Position numbers and translations under genes: made by a program
In this document: one piece after another, positions 1 to 6,992 of the stretch
Layout: each line of letters opens with the position of its first letter
Position numbering within the stretch: position 1 is the first letter of the stretch
Notes under the pieces: model-generated
Told to the model about the DNA's origin: nothing
Database searches by the model: none
Seen by the model: only the letters and a program-made list of their open reading frames with translations
Assembly: GCA_031271245.1 (NCBI GenBank)
Contig: JAISWC010000230.1
Span: 1 to 7,556, forward strand
Source: Tannerella sp.
GTDB taxonomy: Bacteria > Bacteroidota > Bacteroidia > Bacteroidales > Tannerellaceae
Direction: 5' to 3'
DNA: 7,556 nt

Positions 1-2344
1 CACGCGGGATTTCAATCATCGTACCCACTTTGTACTCGATTCTATCGCCGACTTCCTCGAACAGTTGGGTGGCCGTCGTGCGGATGATTTTTTCCTGGGC
101 GAGGAACTCGTGCAGGATACCGGTCAGCGGCACCATGATTTCGGGATACGTCGTCACGCCTTCCTTCTTCAGGGCGAGTGCGGCGCCGAGAATTGCCCGC
201 GTCTGCATCTCCGTGATTTCGGGATAGGTATTGCCCAGGCGGCAGCCGCGATGTCCGAGCATGGGGTTGTTTTCATGCAGGGCTTCCACGCGCCGTACGA
301 CGACGTCGACGTCGACGCCCATCGCATCGGCCAGTTCCTGCTGTCCACGGGCATCATGCGGCACGAACTCGTGCAGCGGCGGATCGAGCAGGCGAACCGT
401 CACCGGATAGCCGGCCATGGCACGGAAGATGCCTTCGAAATCGGCCTGCTGGTAGGGCAGCAGTTTGCCCAGCGCTTTCCTGCGCGCTTCCGTATCTTCG
501 GCCAGAATCATTTCGCGCATGGCCTTGATCTTTTCGCCTTCGAAGAACATGTGTTCGGTACGGCAAAGTCCGATTCCCACGGCTCCGAAACGGCGTGCCT
601 GCAAGGCGTCCTGCGGCGTGTCGGCATTGGTGCGGACGGACATTTTGGTATACTTGTCGGCCAGCTGCATCAGTTCGTTGAAATCGCCGGTCAACTCCGG
701 ATCCTGCGTGGGGATTTGTCCCTCGAACACTTCACCGGTGGTCCCGTTCAAAGAGATGTAATCACCTTCTTTCAGTACTTTTCCGCTTACTTCGACTGTT
801 TTTTTCTTGTAGTCGATGTTCAGCAGGCCGGCGCCCGATATGCAGCACTTACCCATTCCGCGGGCGACTACCGCCGCGTGCGAAGTCATTCCGCCGCGTG
901 CCGTCAGGATGCCTTCGGCGGCGGCCATGCCTGCCAGGTCTTCGGGCGAGGTCTCGATGCGTACCAGCACGACGTTTTTACCGGCTTTGTGCCATGCAGC
1001 GGCGTCGTCGGCGAAGAAGACAATCTGACCGGTTGCGGCGCCCGGCGATGCCGGCAAGCCTTTTGCCAGTACAGTCGCTTTCTTCAGTTCTTTCTTGTCA
1101 AAGACGGGGTGCAGCAATTCGTCCAGTTTATTGGGTTCGATGCGCCTGAGCACCGTCTTCTCGTCAATCATGCCCTGGTGGAACAGGTCCATGGCGATTT
1201 TCACCATGGCCGCACCCGTCCGTTTGCCGTTGCGTGTTTGGAGGAACCACAGCTTGCCTTCCTGTACGGTAAATTCCATGTCCTGCATGTCGCGGTAATG
1301 GTTTTCGAGTTTAGTCTGGATGGCGTCGAGTTCCTTAAAAATCTCCGGCATGGCTTCTTCCATCGACGGATATCTGGCGATTCGCTCCTCTTCGCTGATG
1401 GTCGCCCGTTCGGCCCATATCTGCGAACCGGCCTTTGTGATCTGCTGGGGTGTGCGGATACCGGCGACCACGTCTTCGCCCTGCGCGTTGATCAGGTATT
1501 CGCCGTTGAAAACGTCTTCTCCGTTGCCGGCATCGCGCGAGAAGCAAACGCCCGTGGCCGAGGTGACGCCCATGTTGCCGAAGACCATTGCCTGTACCGT
1601 CACGGCCGTCCCCCATTCGTCGGGGATGCTTTCCATTTTGCGGTAGAGGATGGCGCGCTCGTTCATCCACGAATCAAAAACGGCGCAGATGGCGCCCCAG
1701 AGCTGTTCGTAGGCAGATACCGGAAAGTCTTTCCCGGTGCGTCCCTTAACGGCGGCCTTGAACTTCTTCACGAGTTCCTTCAAGTCTTCGACATCCAGTT
1801 CGTTATCCAGTTTGACGCCTTTGGCTGCCTTTACTTCTTCGATAATTTCCTCGAACGGGTCGATGTCGTTCTTGTTCACCGGTTTCATACCCAGTACCAC
1901 GTCGCCGTACATCTGTACAAACCGGCGGTACGAATCCCATGCAAAACGCGTATTTCCCGTCTTGCGTGCCAGCCCTTCCACGACGTCGTCGTTCAATCCC
2001 AGGTTCAGGATCGTGTCCATCATTCCCGGCATCGAAGCGCGCGCGCCGCTGCGAACGGAGACCAGCAGGGGGTTGGCTACGTCGCCGAATTTGCTGTTCA
2101 TCAGCGTCTCGATGTGCTTTACCGCCTTTTTTACTTCGTCCTGCAACAATGCTACGACGCTATCCTTTCCGATTTGATTGTATTCGGTACAGATGTCCGT
2201 TGTGATCGTAAATCCCGGAGGCACGGGCACACCGATCAAATTCATTTCCGCCAGATTGGCGCCTTTTCCTCCCAGCAGATTCTTCATGTCTGCTTTTCCT
2301 TCTGCTTTTCCGTTTCCGAAAGTATAAACCCTTTTAATTTCCAT
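1..2344 (-). CDS. ppdK: Pyruvate, phosphate dikinase, C-terminus cut off by the left window edge
   Basis: This cytosolic enzyme interconverts pyruvate + ATP + Pi and PEP + AMP + PPi, serving glycolysis or gluconeogenesis. The frame runs unbroken from ATG at 2344-2342 (MEIKRVYTFGNGKAEGKADM) to the window edge, giving 781 residues. The family is usually about 870-910 residues, so roughly 100-130 are missing. Domain order as read: an N-terminal ATP-grasp nucleotide-binding domain (KNLLGGKGANLAEM near residue 21, GTAVTVQAMVFGNMG, then FLQTRNGKRTG near 370); the phosphohistidine swivelling domain (GGMTSHAAVVARGMG, catalytic His at residue 489, codon 880-878); and the PEP/pyruvate TIM barrel (LCRTEHMFF with Arg595, ending in GTMIEIPR). 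The catalytic Cys near the C-terminus lies outside the window. The gene is transcribed divergently from yicC. Its visible codons contain no TTA, CTA or TCA, suggesting strong codon selection and high expression. Identity is essentially certain. Confidence 0.97.
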   Translation of the reverse strand, partial: MEIKRVYTFGNGKAEGKADMKNLLGGKGANLAEMNLIGVPVPPGFTITTDICTEYNQIGKDSVVALLQDEVKKAVKHIETLMNSKFGDVANPLLVSVRSGARASMPGMMDTILNLGLNDDVVEGLARKTGNTRFAWDSYRRFVQMYGDVVLGMKPVNKNDIDPFEEIIEEVKAAKGVKLDNELDVEDLKELVKKFKAAVKGRTGKDFPVSAYEQLWGAICAVFDSWMNERAILYRKMESIPDEWGTAVTVQAMVFGNMGVTSATGVCFSRDAGNGEDVFNGEYLINAQGEDVVAGIRTPQQITKAGSQIWAERATISEEERIARYPSMEEAMPEIFKELDAIQTKLENHYRDMQDMEFTVQEGKLWFLQTRNGKRTGAAMVKIAMDLFHQGMIDEKTVLRRIEPNKLDELLHPVFDKKELKKATVLAKGLPASPGAATGQIVFFADDAAAWHKAGKNVVLVRIETSPEDLAGMAAAEGILTARGGMTSHAAVVARGMGKCCISGAGLLNIDYKKKTVEVSGKVLKEGDYISLNGTTGEVFEGQIPTQDPELTGDFNELMQLADKYTKMSVRTNADTPQDALQARRFGAVGIGLCRTEHMFFEGEKIKAMREMILAEDTEARRKALGKLLPYQQADFEGIFRAMAGYPVTVRLLDPPLHEFVPHDARGQQELADAMGVDVDVVVRRVEALHENNPMLGHRGCRLGNTYPEITEMQTRAILGAALALKKEGVTTYPEIMVPLTGILHEFLAQEKIIRTTATQLFEEVGDRIEYKVGTMIEIPR

Positions 2345-2382
2345 ATAATTAATATTTTAATGATTTTGCTATCTCGAAGTTG

Positions 2383-2390
2383 CAAATATA
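2383..2390 (-). promoter_or_regulatory. Candidate ppdK promoter, Bacteroidota -7 box
   Basis: Read on the minus strand, 2390-2383 is TATATTTG, an exact match to the Bacteroidota -7 consensus TAnnTTTG. A weak -33 candidate, TCTG (2415-2412, consensus TTTG), sits 21 bases upstream, within the usual 19-21 spacing. The start site would fall a few bases downstream, leaving a leader of about 30 bases before the ATG at 2344. The prediction rests on consensus match and position only. Confidence 0.55.
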
Positions 2391-2587
2391 GGGACTTTTT
2401 CCCGAATAGAACAGATTTGACTGTATTTTTAAAGATGTTTTGCAACTGTTCCGGGAATCGTATGGCACACGACTTGGAGTACCGGTTTGCGTAAAAACAC
2501 GGGAAATATTGCAAGGACAAAGCCTTGCCGGCATCGCTCTGCGCCCTGATTTTTGCCGGGATGATCTGTTTTTTCGTTTGAATCATG

Positions 2588-2595
2588 TACCTTTG
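2588..2595 (+). promoter_or_regulatory. Candidate promoter of the yicC-gmk-nadD-dcp operon
   Basis: TACCTTTG at 2588-2595 matches the Bacteroidota -7 consensus TAnnTTTG. TCTG at 2565-2568 is a weak -33 element with a 19-base spacer. Transcription would begin around 2600, only about ten bases before the yicC ATG at 2613, so the leader would be very short. That stretch (AATTTCAGAAAA) is A-rich with no Shine-Dalgarno sequence, as is common in this phylum. Confidence 0.5.
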
Positions 2596-2612
2596 CTGCA
2601 AATTTCAGAAAA

Positions 2613-3485
2613 ATGATACAGTCCATGACCGGGTTTGGAAAGGTTACCGCCGAACTTCCGTCGAAAAAGGTAACCGTAGAAATCAAGTCGCTGAACAGTA
2701 AACAGCTCGATTTGAATACGCGGATTTCGGCCGTCTACCGGGAAAAGGAAGTCGATATCCGGAACGAACTGTCGCAGCAGCTGGTACGGGGCAAGATTGA
2801 GCTTTCCATCTACCTCGAAAACATCGGGAAGGATACGGCGGCCAGAATCAATCTCCCGGTCGTGGAAAGTTATTTTGAACAGATCAGGGCGCTGGCGGAC
2901 AGCCTGCATCTGGCGGAGCCGTCCGACTGGTTTCGGACGCTGCTCCGGATGCCGGATGCGATCAAAAACGAGGTGGCCGAACTGGACGAATCGGAATGGA
3001 ACACGGTGCACGAGGCCACAGGCGAGGCCATCCGTCAGCTAATCGCTTTCCGGACACAGGAAGGCGCCATGCTGCAAAAACTGTTTGAAGCGAAAATTGC
3101 AAACATCGCAGCCCTGCTCGCGCAGATTGACCGATACGAGGGCGAACGGATTGAAAAAATTAAAAGCCGTATCATCGAAAACCTGAAACACATCAGCGAG
3201 GTGGATTATGACAGGAATCGCTTCGAGCAGGAACTGATTTATTATATCGAAAAACTGGACGTGAACGAGGAAAAGACGCGCCTGGACAATCATTTGAAGT
3301 ATTTCGCCGACAGCATGAACCAAGGTTGCGGACAGGGAAAGAAACTGGGTTTTATCGCCCAGGAGATGGGGCGCGAGATCAATACGTTGGGGGCGAAAAG
3401 CAATCACTTCGAAATGCAGAAACTTGTCGTGCAGATGAAAGACGAGTTGGAACAGATAAAGGAACAGCTACTGAACGTATTGTAA
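2613..3485 (+). CDS. yicC: YicC family protein, putative endoribonuclease
   Basis: This 290-residue protein belongs to the YicC/YloC family. E. coli members have been linked to RNA decay as endoribonucleases; activity in this organism is inferred. The start gives the family's hallmark MIQSMTGFG, so the ATG at 2613 is secure. The N-terminal half corresponds to the YicC-like domain (VTVEIKSLNSKQLDLNTRI near residues 21-39). The C-terminal half is the DUF1732 domain, with the acidic, Asn-rich signature MGREINTLGAKSNH followed by a helix-forming MQKLVVQMKDELEQIKEQ tail (about 252-290). Length matches E. coli YicC (about 287). The protein is probably cytosolic, with no signal peptide or membrane segment. 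It is the first gene of the operon and ends 1 base before gmk. The yicC-gmk pairing is common among bacteria, which supports the call. Confidence 0.95.
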   Translation: MIQSMTGFGKVTAELPSKKVTVEIKSLNSKQLDLNTRISAVYREKEVDIRNELSQQLVRGKIELSIYLENIGKDTAARINLPVVESYFEQIRALADSLHLAEPSDWFRTLLRMPDAIKNEVAELDESEWNTVHEATGEAIRQLIAFRTQEGAMLQKLFEAKIANIAALLAQIDRYEGERIEKIKSRIIENLKHISEVDYDRNRFEQELIYYIEKLDVNEEKTRLDNHLKYFADSMNQGCGQGKKLGFIAQEMGREINTLGAKSNHFEMQKLVVQMKDELEQIKEQLLNVL

Positions 3486-3486
3486 C

Positions 3487-4053
3487 ATGGACGGGAAACT
3501 AATCATCTTTTCAGCGCCTTCAGGCTCGGGAAAATCAACCCTCATCAACTACCTGCTGACGCAGGAGCCGGATTTGCGGTTTTCCGTTTCGGCCACCAGC
3601 CGGGCGCCGCGTGGAAATGAACGGAACGGAGTGGAGTACCGGTTCCTGACGCCGGAAGAATTTAAACGAAAAATCGGAAACGGTGAATTTATTGAATACG
3701 AAGAAGTGTATCCGGATTTGTTTTACGGAACATTGAAGTCGGAAGTGGAACGGATACGGACGGCCGGCTGGCACGTCATTTTCGACGTGGACGTCGTCGG
3801 CGGCCTCAACATCAGGAAGCAGTACGGCGAACAGGCCCTGGCCATCTTTGTCAGGCCTCCGTCGATCGAGGCGCTGCGTGAACGGCTGGAAAGCAGGCAT
3901 ACCGATTCGCCCGAAATCATTGAAAAACGACTGGCAAAGGCCGAATATGAACTCGGTTTTGCCGCCGCATTTGACAGGGTCATTGTCAATGACGAAATAG
4001 AAAAAGCACAGGCGGAAGCCCTCCAGACTGTACGCCAATTCCTGGACGCATGA
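3487..4053 (+). CDS. gmk: Guanylate kinase
   Basis: This cytosolic enzyme phosphorylates GMP (and dGMP) to GDP with ATP and is essential for GTP and dGTP supply. The 188 residues match the usual 185-210. Visible motifs in order: the P-loop SAPSGSGKST (residues 9-18, Lys16); the GMP-binding segment SATSRAPRGNERNGVEY (Ser35, Arg39, Arg42, Tyr51); Glu70 and YGT at 80-82; the strand FDVDVVGG (Asp100, Asp102), a variant usual in Bacteroidota; and the lid region RLESRHTDSPEIIEKRLAKAE with Arg137 and Arg148. All expected substrate-binding residues are present, so it should be active. It starts 1 base after the yicC stop, with no good ribosome binding site of its own. Its TGA overlaps the nadD ATG (ATGA at 4050-4053), indicating translational coupling. 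Confidence 0.97.
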   Translation: MDGKLIIFSAPSGSGKSTLINYLLTQEPDLRFSVSATSRAPRGNERNGVEYRFLTPEEFKRKIGNGEFIEYEEVYPDLFYGTLKSEVERIRTAGWHVIFDVDVVGGLNIRKQYGEQALAIFVRPPSIEALRERLESRHTDSPEIIEKRLAKAEYELGFAAAFDRVIVNDEIEKAQAEALQTVRQFLDA

Positions 4054-4625
4054 AGAAAGTCGGTATCTTTTCAGGCTCGTTCAACCCGGTTCACATCGGG
4101 CATCTGGTGCTGGCAAACTGGTTCTGCGAATATGGCGACATGGATGAAGTCTGGTTTCTCGTTACGCCGCAAAATCCGCTCAAGGAGACGAAAGACTTGA
4201 TGGATTTCCGGCTGCGGTTTGAATGGGTGAAGAAAGCCATTGCCGGTTACCCGAAGTTCAAGGTGAGCGATTTCGAGTCCGCCTTCCCCTCACCCTCCTA
4301 TACCGTCCGGACGCTCCGGGCGCTCCGGGACACTTTTCCCGACTGCCACTTCCACCTGATTGTGGGGGCGGACAACTGGGAAAACATGGCGCAGTGGAAA
4401 GACGCGGAGGAGTTGCTGATGGAGTTTCCCCTGCGTATCTATCCGCGCAGGGGCCATGACCTGGCCGTTCCTTCCCGCCTGACGCAGGTATGCCGGGTTG
4501 ACGCACCCTTGCTGGAAATATCGTCTTCGTTTATCCGCGAAGCCCTCGGACAGGGAAAAGACATCCGCTTCTTCCTGCCGGAACCTGTACGAAACGAAAT
4601 CAATCAATTAAGAAAAATGATATGA
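4050..4625 (+). CDS. nadD: Nicotinate-nucleotide adenylyltransferase
   Basis: This enzyme transfers AMP from ATP to nicotinate mononucleotide, giving deamido-NAD, the penultimate step of NAD synthesis. It has 191 residues, the normal size. It is a Rossmann-type nucleotidyltransferase. The N-terminal GIFSGSFNPVHIGHL (residues 5-19) carries the HxGH ATP-binding motif, with His15 and His18. The middle segment LIVGADNWENMAQWKD is the nicotinate-nucleotide binding region. The C-terminal ISSSFIR (157-163) is the second ATP-binding motif. Absence of any fused hydrolase or kinase domain favours NadD over bifunctional relatives, and related CoaD-type enzymes lack the ISSxxIR pattern. Its ATG overlaps the gmk stop, and its own TGA (4623-4625) overlaps the next ATG (4622-4624), so it sits inside a coupled run of three genes. 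Confidence 0.96.
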   Translation: MKKVGIFSGSFNPVHIGHLVLANWFCEYGDMDEVWFLVTPQNPLKETKDLMDFRLRFEWVKKAIAGYPKFKVSDFESAFPSPSYTVRTLRALRDTFPDCHFHLIVGADNWENMAQWKDAEELLMEFPLRIYPRRGHDLAVPSRLTQVCRVDAPLLEISSSFIREALGQGKDIRFFLPEPVRNEINQLRKMI

Positions 4626-6733
4626 AAATCTCCGTTATCTTTTTATCAACACTAACTTTATTCAATATGGCACATGCAGCTAATCCGTTGCTGGGGGTCT
4701 ACAGGACACCCCGTGAAACGTATCCGTTTGATAAAATCAAACATGCACATTACTCCCCTGCCGTCGACGAAGGCATCCGGCAGTTGGAAAAGGAAGTCAC
4801 ATCCATTGTAAACAGTCCGCAGCCGCCGACGTTCGAGAATACCGTCGTCGCGCTGGAACGCAGCGGCAAACTGCTCAACAGAGTGACTGCGGCCTTCTTC
4901 ACCGTGCTGAACGCGGAAGCGGACGACGACATGATGAACCTCTCGCAGGAAATTTCGCCCAAACTCTCCGAATGTCGGAACAACATTCACCTGAACGAGG
5001 CCCTGTTTGCCCGCATAAAAGCCGTATACGACCGGAAAGCGTCTCTGAACCTTCCGGTCGAAGAGGCCAGATTGCTGCAAAAAACCTTTGATGAATTTGC
5101 TGACAACGGCGCCCATCTCCCGCCGGAAGGGAAGGAGCGTTTCCGCCGGCTGAGCATGGAACTCAGTCAGCTGCAACTTACTTTCGAGCAGAATGTGCTG
5201 AAAGACAAGAACCGTTACGAACTGCTCCTCACCGACGAAAATGACCTTGCCGGTTTGCCGGAATCCATCCGCGAGGCCGCTTTGCTGAGCGCCAAAGAGA
5301 GGGGAAAAACCGGCTGGCTGTTTACACTTTCCGAGCCAAGTTATGTCCCCTTCATGCAATATGCGGACAACCGTTCGTTGCGCGAGCAGCTGTTCCGCGC
5401 CCGCCAGCGTATCGGAAATGGCGACGACGCATACGACAACCGGGAGAATGTCAAAAAAATCGTCCGTATCCGCATGGAAATCGCTCAATTGCTGGGATAT
5501 AAAAATTACGCGGAGTATGAATTAAAAAACAAAATGGCCGGGAAGGTCGAAAATGTCTACCGCCTGCTGGAACAGTTGCTGGAGGCATACAGGCCGGTAG
5601 CCATCAATGAATACAGCACGGTACAGGGTTTTGCCACGGGTATCGAAAACCGCCCGGTTGACCTGATGCCGTGGGACTGGAGTTATTATTCGGAAAAGCT
5701 GAAAAACATTCGCTTCCGGGTAGACGACGAAATGACGCGCCCTTATTTCGAACTGGAACGGGTGACCAAAGGTGTGTTCGGTCTGGCAACCCAGCTGTAT
5801 GGCATTACGTTCAAGGAGAATCACCGGATTCCCGTATATCACCCGGAAGTGAGCACGTATGAGGTGTTCGACGAAAACGGCCGGTTCCTGGCGGTCCTGT
5901 ACACGGATTTTTTCCCGCGCGAAGGGAAGCAGTCGGGCGCATGGATGGACGGCATCCGGCCGCAGTACAGGGATGAAAAGGGCGCTGACCACCGTCCGCA
6001 TGTCGTAATCGTGATGAATTTTACCCGTCCGACCGAGACGAAACCGTCTCTGCTTACTCACGAGGAAGTCAATACCTTCCTGCACGAATTTGGTCATGCC
6101 CTGCACGGCATGTTGTCGGAGGTGACGTATGGCAGCCTTTCCGGTACCGGTGTCGAACAGGATTTCGTGGAACTGCCTTCCCAAATCATGGAAAACTGGC
6201 TGGATGAAGAGCCGTTTTTAGACCGGATTGCCGCACACTACCAGACCGGGGAGAAAATTCCCTCCGAACTGGTTCGCAACCTGATAGACGCATCCAATTT
6301 CAATACCGGATACAAGTGTTGCCGGCAGGTAAGTTTTGGTCTGCTGGACATGGCCTGGCATACGCTTACAGCGCCTTTCGACGGCGTTGTAGCCGACTTT
6401 GAAAAAACGGCCTGGGAATCCGCCCTCATTCTTCCGGATGTCCCCGGTACGCTGATGAGCAGCAGTTTCAATCATCTCTTCTCGGGCGGATACGCCGCCG
6501 GGTACTACGGCTACAAATGGGCGGAAGTAATGGATGCCGATGCTTTTTCGGTGTTCAAAGCGGCCGGCATTTTCGACAGGGGCGTAGCGGACGCTTTCCG
6601 CGAGCATATCCTTTCGAAAGGCAACACGGAAAAACCTGACATTCTCTACAAACGCTTTCGCGGCCGCGAGCCTTCGATCGACGCGCTCCTGATTCGCAAC
6701 GGAATAAAAAAACAGCCCGACAAGAATCCTTGA
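4622..6733 (+). CDS. dcp: Secreted M3 family zinc metallopeptidase, peptidyl-dipeptidase Dcp-like
   Basis: This is a 703-residue MEROPS family M3A peptidase. Relatives remove C-terminal dipeptides (Dcp) or cut short peptides, so the likely role is breakdown of imported peptides. Zinc site: HEFGH at 488-492 (His488, catalytic Glu489, His492) plus third ligand Glu517 in DFVELPSQ. The 29-residue spacing from the first His to that Glu equals that of E. coli Dcp. HALHG after the motif favours Dcp over oligopeptidase A. The substrate-binding segment FNHLFSGGYAAGYYGYKWAE (616-635) is intact. Unlike cytoplasmic E. coli Dcp (about 680 residues), it starts with a type I signal peptide: MK, a hydrophobic stretch 3-16, and probable cleavage after AHA (residue 19). 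A periplasmic location is therefore inferred. Start ATG overlaps the nadD stop. It is the last gene of the operon. The exact specificity is not readable from sequence. Confidence 0.93.
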   Translation: MKISVIFLSTLTLFNMAHAANPLLGVYRTPRETYPFDKIKHAHYSPAVDEGIRQLEKEVTSIVNSPQPPTFENTVVALERSGKLLNRVTAAFFTVLNAEADDDMMNLSQEISPKLSECRNNIHLNEALFARIKAVYDRKASLNLPVEEARLLQKTFDEFADNGAHLPPEGKERFRRLSMELSQLQLTFEQNVLKDKNRYELLLTDENDLAGLPESIREAALLSAKERGKTGWLFTLSEPSYVPFMQYADNRSLREQLFRARQRIGNGDDAYDNRENVKKIVRIRMEIAQLLGYKNYAEYELKNKMAGKVENVYRLLEQLLEAYRPVAINEYSTVQGFATGIENRPVDLMPWDWSYYSEKLKNIRFRVDDEMTRPYFELERVTKGVFGLATQLYGITFKENHRIPVYHPEVSTYEVFDENGRFLAVLYTDFFPREGKQSGAWMDGIRPQYRDEKGADHRPHVVIVMNFTRPTETKPSLLTHEEVNTFLHEFGHALHGMLSEVTYGSLSGTGVEQDFVELPSQIMENWLDEEPFLDRIAAHYQTGEKIPSELVRNLIDASNFNTGYKCCRQVSFGLLDMAWHTLTAPFDGVVADFEKTAWESALILPDVPGTLMSSSFNHLFSGGYAAGYYGYKWAEVMDADAFSVFKAAGIFDRGVADAFREHILSKGNTEKPDILYKRFRGREPSIDALLIRNGIKKQPDKNP

Positions 6734-6770
6734 AAATAAACGTATAACCATAGCCACCACGATAGCAAAC

Positions 6771-6835
6771 AAAAAAATCCCGTCAGGGATGGCATGTTAA
6801 AAATCAGTGATTTACATGTCATCTCTGACGGGATT
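6771..6835 (-). terminator. Long palindrome with U-tract, intrinsic terminator for minus-strand transcription
   Basis: Two 22-base arms (6776-6797 and 6814-6835) match at 20 of 22 positions as an inverted repeat. The interior contains a further palindrome, AAATCA-g-TGATTT (6801-6813). On the minus strand the second arm runs directly into TTTTTTTG (6778-6771), the classic intrinsic terminator layout. It therefore probably ends transcripts arriving from the DUF4469/transposase frame, whose stop is about 160 bases upstream. On the plus strand the hairpin begins 42 bases after the dcp stop but has no trailing T-run, so it could help end or protect the operon mRNA. Both arm mismatches become G-U pairs only in plus-strand RNA. 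Confidence 0.7.
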
Positions 6836-6853
6836 CCGCTTGCCTGCCATCCA

Positions 6854-6945
6854 CCGCCACCAGCGTTAGTGGCACACTGCTACTGGTGTTAGTGGCACAT
6901 CGCCACCGGCGTTAGTGGCACATCGCCACCAGCGTTAGTGTGCCG
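6854..6945. repeat. Four tandem copies of a 23-bp unit
   Basis: Units lie at 6854-6876, 6877-6899, 6900-6922 and 6923-6945 with no spacer. Each runs nCGCCACCnG-CGTTAGTGGCACA with small differences. Unit 2 reads TGCTACTGGT in its first part, and unit 4 diverges in its last five bases (TGCCG). The core GTTAGTGG is invariant in units 1-3, and unit 4 keeps GTTAGTG. GCCAC and GTGGC recur so that a transcript could fold either within units or across boundaries (GTGGC-acatc-GCCAC). Twenty-three is not a multiple of three and no gene covers the array, so it is non-coding. Confidence 0.9.
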
Positions 6946-6975
6946 GTCTCACCGGGGCAGGTGAGCCGGCAACAC
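6938..6975. repeat. Hairpin-forming inverted repeat beside the tandem array
   Basis: GTGT-GCCGG-t-CTCACC (6938-6953) faces GGTGAG-CCGGC-a-ACAC (6960-6975) around the loop GGGGCA. That gives 15 pairs with one single-base bulge on each side. It begins inside the last tandem unit and ends 17 bases before the stop of the minus-strand DUF4469 frame. No T-run follows on either strand, so it is not a standard terminator. It may be a 3'-end structure of the minus-strand transcript. Confidence 0.5.
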
Positions 6976-6992
6976 CTTTCGCCCGTTGCCGC

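Larger units (their letters stand above)
2345..2612. other. Divergent ppdK/yicC intergenic region with inverted repeats
   Basis: No convincing gene lies here; short open frames crossing it have no recognisable protein features. Besides the two promoter candidates it holds several inverted repeats. TTCCCG-aata-GAACAG (2399-2414) pairs with CTGTTCCGGGAA (2446-2457) across a 31-base spacer, and its left arm overlaps the weak -33 position of ppdK. GCAAGG (2511-2516) pairs with CCTTGC (2523-2528) around a 6-base loop. CCGGCA (2529-2534) pairs with TGCCGG (2554-2559). The first could be an operator, but nothing identifies a regulator. The others may be chance. Confidence 0.4.

Noticed and set aside
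65..2494. An 809-codon plus-strand open frame
   Set aside because: It is the exact antisense register of ppdK, starts at TTG, has Cys/His/Phe/Arg-rich composition typical of reverse translations, and matches no family. It exists because ppdK avoids TTA, CTA and TCA codons.
2284..2601. Minus-strand 105-codon frame crossing the ppdK/yicC gap
   Set aside because: It overlaps the ppdK start in another frame and both promoter candidates, starts within the yicC promoter region, and shows low-complexity Lys/Ile-rich sequence with no recognisable domain.
4622..4690. Lipoprotein signal in the M3 peptidase
   Set aside because: There is no Cys near the end of the hydrophobic stretch; the AHA site fits signal peptidase I.
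6814..6850. Intrinsic terminator of the dcp operon on the plus strand
   Set aside because: The hairpin is strong but is followed by ATTCCGCTTGCC rather than a T-run, so canonical plus-strand termination cannot be claimed.
6854..6945. CRISPR array
   Set aside because: The 23-bp units are directly adjacent with no spacers, and no cas gene is present.
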